Assembly (NCBI GenBank): GCA_937892925.1 | Contig: CALBHX010000119.1 | Coordinates: 1-7,437, forward strand | Length of the DNA stretch: 7,437 nucleotides | From: an uncultured Lentisphaeraceae bacterium | Lineage (GTDB): Bacteria; Verrucomicrobiota; Kiritimatiellia; RFP12; DVOR01 | Direction of reading: 5' to 3' | In this document: positions 1 to 4,356 of the stretch, in pieces | Layout: each line of letters starts with the position of its first letter | Position numbering within the stretch: the stretch's first letter is position 1 | Program-made: the position numbers and the translations under genes | The notes under the pieces: model-generated | Seen by the model: only the letters and a program-made list of their open reading frames with translations | Told to the model about the DNA's origin: nothing | Database searches by the model: none

Positions 1-394
1 TCTCCGCCCGCATGATAGCGAATCGCCCCACAACTCGTCAAGCAACCCACCAACCGTATCCAATATACCCCACACAAAAAACATCACACATAAAGACTAC
101 CCATGCACCCGCACTTCCACTCAAACTTCATAGCCGCCTCCCCGCACAACTCAAACCCCTCGCCGAAACCCCGCAAACCATACATTCAAAACACACCATT
201 ACACACAATAAAACCACCCAAATCCACCCTATCACATAACGCGCTACTTCACCCATACGAACGATGGCGGATACCTCCTCGTCAACCCTGCCATCAAACG
301 TTCCGCTCATCATTCCTTTCTTATCTGTGAACCCACCCACCGCCTAATAACACCACAGCGATTTACCCCGCCGGTTCCAATCCCTACACAAACG
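1..394. other. Noncoding stretch with strong C-over-G bias on the plus strand
   Basis: I see no convincing gene, tRNA or repeat array here. From 41 to 240 I count about 84 C and 11 G on the plus strand, and 174-240 contains no G at all. The open frames in this stretch translate to low-complexity Pro/Thr/His-rich text (plus strand) or Gly/Val/Cys-rich text (minus strand), and none has a well-placed ribosome binding site. The stretch lies between the terminator of the lsrF-like gene and a probable promoter near the left edge, so it is most simply a long intergenic spacer. Confidence 0.6.
12..41 (-). promoter_or_regulatory. Probable sigma-70 promoter reading off the left edge
   Basis: On the minus strand a -35 element TTGACG (36-41) is followed after 18 bp by a -10 element TATCAT (12-17). 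Each matches consensus at five of six positions. Transcription would start near position 5 and leave the window. The bases just after the -10 are very GC-rich (GCGGGCGG), a discriminator type often seen at promoters of stable RNA and translation genes. The downstream gene is not visible, so its nature is unknown. Confidence 0.5.
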
Positions 395-440
395 ACAAAG
401 AAAAAAGAAACGCACCTTCGGTTCCCCGAACGTGCGTTTC
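395..440 (-). terminator. Intrinsic terminator of the five-gene cluster
   Basis: Inverted repeat with an outer stem of 9 bp (407-415 with 432-440), one C/C mismatch (416/431), an inner 5-bp stem (417-421 with 426-430) and a 4-base loop (422-425). Read on the minus strand, the stem is followed at once by TTTTTTCTTTGT. It begins 20 bases after the stop codon of the lsrF-like gene. Stem, tight loop and U-tract are all present, so this is a textbook Rho-independent terminator. Confidence 0.93.
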
Positions 441-460
441 ACTCAAAACCTCTTTCGCAA

Positions 461-1333
461 TTACTTGGAAAGATCTTGATACATGGTGTACGCCTCTTCC
501 GGCTTAAGTCCCTTGTGGATCACCGCGCTCACCGCACGAATCATCGCCGCCGGATGTTCCGACTGGAAGACATTACGCCCCATATCCACGCCAGCCGCAC
601 CTTCACTGATGGCTCGATAAGCCAGCTCCAGCGCATCACGCTCCGGCACTTTCTTACCTCCAGCAATCACGATCGGCACCGGGCATGAAGACGTCACGGT
701 TTCAAACCCTTCCGTGTAATAGGTCTTCACCACATTGGCGCCATTTTCAGCGCACATCCGCGTCGCCAATCGGAAGTATTTCGCATCTCGCGTCATCTGT
801 TTGCCAACAGCCGTTACGCCCATTACGGGAATGCCATACTTCTGACCAATATCCACCGTGTGGTACAAATTAGCCATTGTCTTCGCTTCCGTCAAAGGAT
901 CCCCAACCGCCACCATCACGGCCATGGCAGCAGCATTCGTCCGAATAGCGTCTTCAGCAGAAATCACCACATTGTCATTCAAGTTAGTGAGAATTGACGT
1001 CCCGGCATCCGAACGCAAGCAAACCGGAACCGTTGACGTCGGCGGAATAACCGCCCGTAAAATCCCGCGTGTGCACATCAAGCAATCGGCATATTTCAAC
1101 AACGGCACAATCGAGAGGTCAATCCGTTCGACCCCACCTGTCGGCCCCATGATAAACCCATGATCACACGCCAGCATCAGTGCCTTGCCATCCTTAGGAT
1201 TGAAAATCCGCGCCAAACGGTTCTTCATTCCCCAGTCCAGATTTCCGCACCCTTTAAGTGGAAACCCAACCGTCTTCTGAGGCGTCCCGACTCCAAATGC
1301 GGAAGCTTCTTTGAAATTCTCCATATCCGGCAT
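461..1333 (-). CDS. LsrF-like class I aldolase/thiolase
   Basis: A protein of 290 residues, similar along its whole length to E. coli LsrF (291 aa), which transfers the acetyl group of 3-hydroxy-5-phosphonooxypentane-2,4-dione to CoA, giving DHAP and acetyl-CoA. Recognisable blocks are LKGCGNLDWGM (26-36), the active-site strand ACDHGF (55-60), MCTRGILRAV (86-95), the lysine strand VVKTYY with Lys203 as predicted Schiff-base residue, PVPIVIAGGKK (218-228) and GVDMGRNVFQS (248-258), the phosphate-binding end of the TIM barrel. The start at 1333 is chosen because AAGGA lies 8 bases upstream and the N-terminus matches LsrF in length. It is the last gene of the cluster, 51 bases after dhaL. No lsrK, lsrG, lsrR or lsr transporter is visible, so the AI-2 substrate is unlikely; I infer cleavage of another phosphorylated ketone. 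The family call is firm, the substrate is not. Confidence 0.9.
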   Translation of the reverse strand: MPDMENFKEASAFGVGTPQKTVGFPLKGCGNLDWGMKNRLARIFNPKDGKALMLACDHGFIMGPTGGVERIDLSIVPLLKYADCLMCTRGILRAVIPPTSTVPVCLRSDAGTSILTNLNDNVVISAEDAIRTNAAAMAVMVAVGDPLTEAKTMANLYHTVDIGQKYGIPVMGVTAVGKQMTRDAKYFRLATRMCAENGANVVKTYYTEGFETVTSSCPVPIVIAGGKKVPERDALELAYRAISEGAAGVDMGRNVFQSEHPAAMIRAVSAVIHKGLKPEEAYTMYQDLSK

Positions 1334-1384
1334 AACTAAAATCCTTATTATACGTATACGTTTTTACAAAACCGACATTTACGT

Positions 1385-1984
1385 TCAGGCAAACGCGGAG
1401 AAAATAACAGCCATCGAAGCGGAGCCCGCATCAATTGCACCAATTGAGCGTTCTCCCAGATTCTTGGCTCGGCCAAACTTAGCCTGCATTTGCGCAGTAG
1501 CCTCCGAACCCGCTTTCGCGGCGGCGGCGGCGGCGGCAAACATCGCTTGCTCACCTTGAGCCTTGGCGGCAATCAACGCTTCTGTGGCAGGCTGAAGCGC
1601 GTCCATCATCGTCTTATCACCTTTACGTGCCCGCGTGATGGCACAAACTTCTTCAAAGCCTCCCTCAAACATAGCCGCCAATTCATCAGCATTCAGCTCG
1701 GTTTTCCCCGCATCGACAGCATTGGCCATGCCTTCACACCATGCACCGTAAAGCGAGGATGTGGAACCAGAAGCCTCCGTTTCCAACTTCTCGGCCATAT
1801 CTTCAATGTATTGCTTGAAGTCATCACCCTGCGCATGGACAATCGCTTTAAGCGCCGCTACAATTGCCGTTCCATGGTCACCATCGCCGCCGGTCGCAGC
1901 ATCCAATTCGGAAAAGTGTTTCTCTCCGGCATTAATCGCTTCCTGAGCCTTACACCAAATCGTTTTAAATTGTTCTAATGTCAT
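1385..1984 (-). CDS. dhaL: Dihydroxyacetone kinase, nucleotide-binding subunit DhaL
   Basis: A cytoplasmic all-helical subunit of 199 residues that holds the Mg-nucleotide and passes phosphate to the ketone bound by DhaK. Visible motifs are the metal-binding LDAATGGDGDHG (27-38), the nucleotide loop ASGSTSSLYG (71-80), KGDKTMMDAL (121-130) and GRAKNLGERSIGAIDAGS (171-188). Length is close to the usual 210. The frame is open upstream to 2035, but AAAAGGA six bases before the ATG at 1984 and the family N-terminus favour the shorter start. Several motifs depart from E. coli DhaL: one extra residue in the metal loop, altered glycines in the nucleotide loop, and DAGS where DPGA is usual. An alanine run (150-156) comes from a GCC-type triplet repeat. 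It follows dhaK across an 81-base gap with hairpins. No DhaM is visible, so the phosphate donor is unclear; ATP is possible. Confidence 0.92.
   Translation of the reverse strand: MTLEQFKTIWCKAQEAINAGEKHFSELDAATGGDGDHGTAIVAALKAIVHAQGDDFKQYIEDMAEKLETEASGSTSSLYGAWCEGMANAVDAGKTELNADELAAMFEGGFEEVCAITRARKGDKTMMDALQPATEALIAAKAQGEQAMFAAAAAAAKAGSEATAQMQAKFGRAKNLGERSIGAIDAGSASMAVIFSAFA
1518..1537. repeat. GCG triplet repeat inside dhaL
   Basis: Six uninterrupted GCG units (1518-1535) plus a partial unit on the plus strand, which encode a run of seven alanines (residues 150-156) in DhaL. DhaL proteins are naturally alanine-rich in this helix, so the repeat probably reflects composition, but pure triplet runs can change length by slippage without breaking the frame. 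Confidence 0.8.
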
Positions 1985-1990
1985 GAACGA

Positions 1991-1997
1991 TCCTTTT
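1991..1997 (-). promoter_or_regulatory. Ribosome binding site fixing the dhaL start
   Basis: AAAAGGA on the minus strand, six bases before the ATG at 1984. The frame continues upstream to 2035 through 17 codons that cover hairpin sequence and show no family similarity; this site argues for the internal start. Confidence 0.8.
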
Positions 1998-2000
1998 GTG

Positions 2001-2052
2001 CACGTTCTGTACGAACATGTGAGAGCCGAGACCAAACAGCCAGTCTCGGCTC
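2001..2052 (-). promoter_or_regulatory. Two adjacent hairpins in the dhaK-dhaL gap
   Basis: The first is a perfect 10-bp inverted repeat, 2023-2032 with 2043-2052 (GAGCCGAGAC and its complement), with a 10-base loop. The second, on the minus-strand RNA, pairs CATGTTC with GAACGTG (7 bp, one G-U wobble, 5-base loop) at 2001-2019 and ends just before the dhaL ribosome binding site. Neither is followed by a U-tract, so they do not look like terminators. They could stabilise or mark processing ends of the mRNA or limit initiation at dhaL; this role is inferred. Confidence 0.7.
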
Positions 2053-2065
2053 CAGATACAAATTG

Positions 2066-3070
2066 TTAGCCGTTACACGTCCAATACGGCGTGTTGGCTT
2101 TGGCCTTGAGAAGCGCCTCACAGGTTGGGCAGACCTTCGCCAAAATCATCTGAAAACCTGCCATCTCCTGAACCGTGAGCAGCTCATCTGCAATACCGTT
2201 CATCAACGTAATTCCGCGCCCCGCAAGCACTTTGGCCGCCGCGCGGTAACAGATCAGCATTTCCATTGTTGTTGTAGCGCCGGAACCATTGATGATAAGG
2301 ATGGCGCGATCGCCTTGCTGAAGTTTTGTAGCGTCAATTAGTTTTTCAACCATAATTTTCGCCGTAGCGTCCGCGCTCTGCACCTTCATAATGCCGCCGC
2401 CGCCCTCACCATGCTGCCCCATACCGATTTCCATCTCATCATCGGCCAGTGCGCCAATTTCCGCTCCATTCTGCGGATGCGTCGCCACCTTGAGAGCCAC
2501 GGAAAGCGTTGCCAGATGCGCATGGAAAGCTTTTCCGATTTCCAACACTTCGTCAATCGTCTTACCCTGCTCACACGCTGCCCCCATCACCTTCATCAGC
2601 GGGATGCATCCGCCTAAACCGCGGCGATCCTCCGGATCTGCGTCAATCCCAGGAGCGATATCTTCCTGCACCACGATTTCCTTCACGTTGAGACCCGCCT
2701 TTTCCGCCAAGCGCAAGGCTTTACGGGCGGCCATTCGATCCCCGTTGTGATTAAGCGTCAGCAGGATCACGCCGGCCGGCCGGGCAAACATTTCAAGTGC
2801 CTCAAAAACCTTCGGGCCGCCAGGGGCAGCAAAGACGTCTCCTGCCACCGCCGCATCCGCCATGCCTTCACCAACGAAACCATGCATCGCAGGCTCATGT
2901 CCCGTGCCGCCGAAACAAACCAACGCCACCTTGTCCTGCGCTTTGGGATGCGTACGCACGACAATGCGCTCATTCACCACTTTTACCTTATCAGAATACG
3001 CCAACGCCAACCCCTCAAGCATTTCAATCGTCAAATTCGCGGGGTCATTGAGAAACTTTTTCATCGGCAT
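2066..3070 (-). CDS. dhaK: Dihydroxyacetone kinase, substrate-binding subunit DhaK
   Basis: A cytoplasmic subunit of 334 residues, close to the usual 330-356, that binds the ketone substrate covalently while DhaL donates phosphate. Key motifs are CFGGTGHEPAMHGFVGEGM (52-70) with the catalytic-base histidine His58, TLNHNGDRM (105-113) with Asp111, the partner of that histidine, and GMGQHGEGG (217-225) with His220, which matches the histidine forming the hemiaminal bond to dihydroxyacetone. NGSGATTTME (261-270) lies near the active-site end, and the C-terminus keeps the TPYW tail signature. The start at 3070 is supported by AAAAGGAG seven bases upstream; Met3 at 3064 would be too far from it. 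The catalytic residues make it an active kinase subunit. The family also includes kinases for erythrulose and other short ketoses, so dihydroxyacetone is only the default substrate. Confidence 0.95.
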   Translation of the reverse strand: MPMKKFLNDPANLTIEMLEGLALAYSDKVKVVNERIVVRTHPKAQDKVALVCFGGTGHEPAMHGFVGEGMADAAVAGDVFAAPGGPKVFEALEMFARPAGVILLTLNHNGDRMAARKALRLAEKAGLNVKEIVVQEDIAPGIDADPEDRRGLGGCIPLMKVMGAACEQGKTIDEVLEIGKAFHAHLATLSVALKVATHPQNGAEIGALADDEMEIGMGQHGEGGGGIMKVQSADATAKIMVEKLIDATKLQQGDRAILIINGSGATTTMEMLICYRAAAKVLAGRGITLMNGIADELLTVQEMAGFQMILAKVCPTCEALLKAKANTPYWTCNG

Positions 3071-3098
3071 AACAACACTCCTTTTACTTCACACGCCA

Positions 3099-3129
3099 GG
3101 GCACGAGAGGCTGACCGCCTCTCATGCCC
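3099..3129 (-). promoter_or_regulatory. Hairpin in the VOC-dhaK gap
   Basis: Outer 5-bp stem (3099-3103 with 3125-3129), one mismatch (3104/3124), inner 7-bp stem (3105-3111 with 3117-3123) and a 5-base loop (3112-3116). It starts 10 bases after the VOC stop codon and is followed on the minus strand by CTGGCGTGTG, with no U-tract, so termination is not expected. A role in mRNA stability or partial separation of the two genes is inferred. Confidence 0.7.
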
Positions 3130-3139
3130 ACAGCCTCTT

Positions 3140-3448
3140 TTACTTGGTCTGATAAAACTCGACCACCGTGTCATTGTCATAGACAAACGCGATGTAGGCG
3201 TTGCCGATATCCATCTTCTGCCACAACACCGATTTCCCGGCAATGGCTTCATCGATATTCTCAACCTCATACGCTACATGCGGCTGCTCCTGAATGGCCG
3301 CCGCCATAGGCGAATCAACCTCAAAATAGAGAAACTCAATGGCATACTTATCTTTGGAAGCATCCGTAATCCAAACCTTGAGCGGTTCAACGAAAACCAT
3401 CTCCGGAAGCTTTTCGCCAACAATCATACCCGTATGCAAATACTTCAT
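3140..3448 (-). CDS. Very small VOC-superfamily (glyoxalase-fold) protein
   Basis: A soluble protein of 102 residues that I place in the vicinal-oxygen-chelate superfamily by pattern, not by a named family. The first strand KYLHTGMIV offers His5, YAIEFLYFE offers Glu38, QPHVAYEVENIDEAI (55-69) is the typical start of the second half with His57, and TVVEFYQ ends it with Glu97. These four residues sit where VOC enzymes place their metal ligands. The first half is shortened and lacks the usual long helix, so the protein is smaller than glyoxalase I or methylmalonyl-CoA epimerase (about 130 aa). The start has GGAG five bases upstream. It lies between the cupin gene and dhaK, each gap carrying a hairpin. 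VOC members include epimerases, isomerases and lyases; here an isomerase or epimerase acting on the kinase substrate or product would fit, by inference only. Confidence 0.65.
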   Translation of the reverse strand: MKYLHTGMIVGEKLPEMVFVEPLKVWITDASKDKYAIEFLYFEVDSPMAAAIQEQPHVAYEVENIDEAIAGKSVLWQKMDIGNAYIAFVYDNDTVVEFYQTK

Positions 3449-3480
3449 TTGTACTCCGCCTTTCGTCTACCAAAAGAACC

Positions 3481-3511
3481 GGGCAGGCCGGACGATACCG
3501 CCAGCCTGCCC
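3481..3511 (-). promoter_or_regulatory. Hairpin in the cupin-VOC gap
   Basis: Perfect 8-bp outer stem GGGCAGGC/GCCTGCCC (3481-3488 with 3504-3511) and an inner CGG/CCG pairing (3489-3491 with 3498-3500), with three unpaired bases (3501-3503) on one side. On the minus strand it is followed by GGTTCTTTTGG, a short U-run broken by other bases, so it could act as a leaky terminator that lowers expression of the downstream genes, or as a barrier protecting the upstream mRNA. Confidence 0.65.
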
Positions 3512-3518
3512 CTGAACA

Positions 3519-4235
3519 TCAGAACTTCACATTTGGGCAGCTGAAACGCAGCCCATTCCCATCATGATACGTGGCGTACTCAGAGACAATAGCGCCATTG
3601 GGGCCGCCCATCATAAAATGCCATGTTTCATCTTTCGGGAGCGGATGCACCTGGCCATCGGCTTCCCACTTTTCAACATGTACGCAGTTCATGTGCGGCT
3701 TCTGGCATTCAGCCAGCATGGCTTTAGCCTCCGGATACTTGTCGAGGTTCGGCTCACCCACTTCACTGAAGCCGTAAACCGAGCCATAACGCACTTGCCA
3801 GCTCTCATGCTTGCATTGCAGCGGCCCTTTGGCATCCACCGTCGGCAAATGGCGATGTTCCGCAATGGATTGCCCGGGGAGCAGGAAGATCTCATGAGCA
3901 AAATACTGTTTGTCTCGGTTGTTGACCCAGAAAAGCCCTCCCATACCAAACGACGCGAATTGTCCCTGGTTAAAGTCTACTGCCCACAGAAAATCCGGAT
4001 CATCCAGATAGCGCTTATAGACCGGTGCGCCTAACTTTTTGATCATCGAGAGATAGGCATCCTTTGCCTTGGCGGCATCAAATTTGCCGTCCTTATAAAA
4101 CTCCGCATTGTCCACGTGCTTCATCTCCTTCTGTTGCTTACACTCCGCCAAGCCACAACAGCCCACGGAGAAAACCGTCATCGATGCCGTCAAAACAGCC
4201 AATGCGCCCAAACGCGCCACATTCATCGTATGCAT
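3519..4235 (-). CDS. Exported cupin protein, sugar-isomerase-like
   Basis: A protein of 238 residues with a signal peptide: Arg8, then a hydrophobic stretch (about 9-24), then SVGC (23-26), which resembles a lipobox with an atypical serine at -3. It may be a lipoprotein or a plain secreted protein. The mature part looks like a cupin barrel. EIFLLPGQSIAEHRHLP (115-131) gives His127 and His129, KHESWQVRYG (142-151) gives Glu144, and DETWHFMMGG (202-211) gives His206, the HxH-E-H metal set. The end, SEYATYHDGNGLRF (218-231), resembles the closing segment of D-lyxose isomerase-type cupins. The frame is open to 4286, but AAAGGA eight bases before the ATG at 4235 sets the start and places the signal peptide at the N-terminus. 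It is the first gene of the cluster, behind its own promoter. An extracytoplasmic sugar isomerase or sugar-binding cupin is inferred; the activity is not established. Confidence 0.65.
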   Translation of the reverse strand: MHTMNVARLGALAVLTASMTVFSVGCCGLAECKQQKEMKHVDNAEFYKDGKFDAAKAKDAYLSMIKKLGAPVYKRYLDDPDFLWAVDFNQGQFASFGMGGLFWVNNRDKQYFAHEIFLLPGQSIAEHRHLPTVDAKGPLQCKHESWQVRYGSVYGFSEVGEPNLDKYPEAKAMLAECQKPHMNCVHVEKWEADGQVHPLPKDETWHFMMGGPNGAIVSEYATYHDGNGLRFSCPNVKF

Positions 4236-4238
4236 ACG
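4227..4238. promoter_or_regulatory. Perfect 12-bp palindrome over the cupin start codon
   Basis: CGTATGCATACG reads the same on both strands and covers the start codon at 4235-4233. Its GTATGCAT half recurs at 4336-4343, upstream of the promoter's -35. The pair could be an operator pair for a dimeric repressor; chance remains possible. Confidence 0.4.
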
Positions 4239-4243
4239 AATAA

Positions 4244-4249
4244 TCCTTT
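4244..4249 (-). promoter_or_regulatory. Ribosome binding site fixing the cupin start
   Basis: AAAGGA on the minus strand, eight bases before the ATG at 4235. It would be 17 bases from the next ATG (4226) and lies inside the frame if the farther-upstream start at 4286 is used, so it selects 4235. Confidence 0.8.
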
Positions 4250-4259
4250 CCAAACTGCC

Positions 4260-4281
4260 GGGGAACGGAACGCCATTCCCC
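4260..4281 (-). promoter_or_regulatory. Hairpin in the cupin mRNA leader
   Basis: Inverted repeat GGGGAA/TTCCCC (4260-4265 with 4276-4281) with a 10-base loop, between the predicted transcription start (about 4288) and the ribosome binding site at 4244-4249. It is short, has no U-tract, and resembles no riboswitch I know. It may stabilise the 5' end of the message. Confidence 0.5.
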
Positions 4282-4294
4282 AACATTCACTACT

Positions 4295-4323
4295 ATTATA
4301 GTCCGTTTCCCCCCTCTCTGCAA
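4295..4323 (-). promoter_or_regulatory. Sigma-70-like promoter of the five-gene cluster
   Basis: On the minus strand a perfect -10 TATAAT (4295-4300) lies 17 bp after TTGCAG (4318-4323), a weak -35 match sharing its first three bases with consensus. It sits in the gap after the sulfatase stop codon, giving a start near 4288 and a leader of roughly 50 bases before the cupin ATG. Perfect -10, ideal spacing and position make it the likely main promoter for cupin-VOC-dhaK-dhaL-lsrF-like. The weak -35 suggests that an activator may be needed. Confidence 0.7.
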
Positions 4324-4356
4324 CGGGGTTTTTATGTATGCATCTCTAACGCGTAC

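Noticed and set aside
128..340. A 70-codon minus-strand frame with a hydrophobic segment
   Set aside because: It needs a GTG start, has no well-placed ribosome binding site, and its hydrophobic text follows from the G/T-rich composition of this strand.
1347..1352. A perfect TATAAT on the minus strand between dhaL and the lsrF-like gene
   Set aside because: No -35 is found at 16-18 bp, and a transcript from it would start only about 6 bases before the ATG and lack the ribosome binding site.
2747..3544. A 265-codon open frame on the plus strand opposite dhaK and the VOC gene
   Set aside because: It overlaps two recognisable minus-strand genes, is rich in Arg and His with no family pattern, and crosses both intergenic hairpins.
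461..4235. Reading the cluster as an AI-2 (lsr) operon because of the LsrF-like gene
   Set aside because: No LsrK, LsrG, LsrR or Lsr transporter is visible; one LsrF homologue does not establish AI-2 processing.
4311..4333. A plus-strand terminator-like element (CCCC, 10-base loop, GGGG, then TTTTT)
   Set aside because: The stem is only 4 bp, no plus-strand gene precedes it, and the sequence overlaps the -35 region of the cluster promoter.
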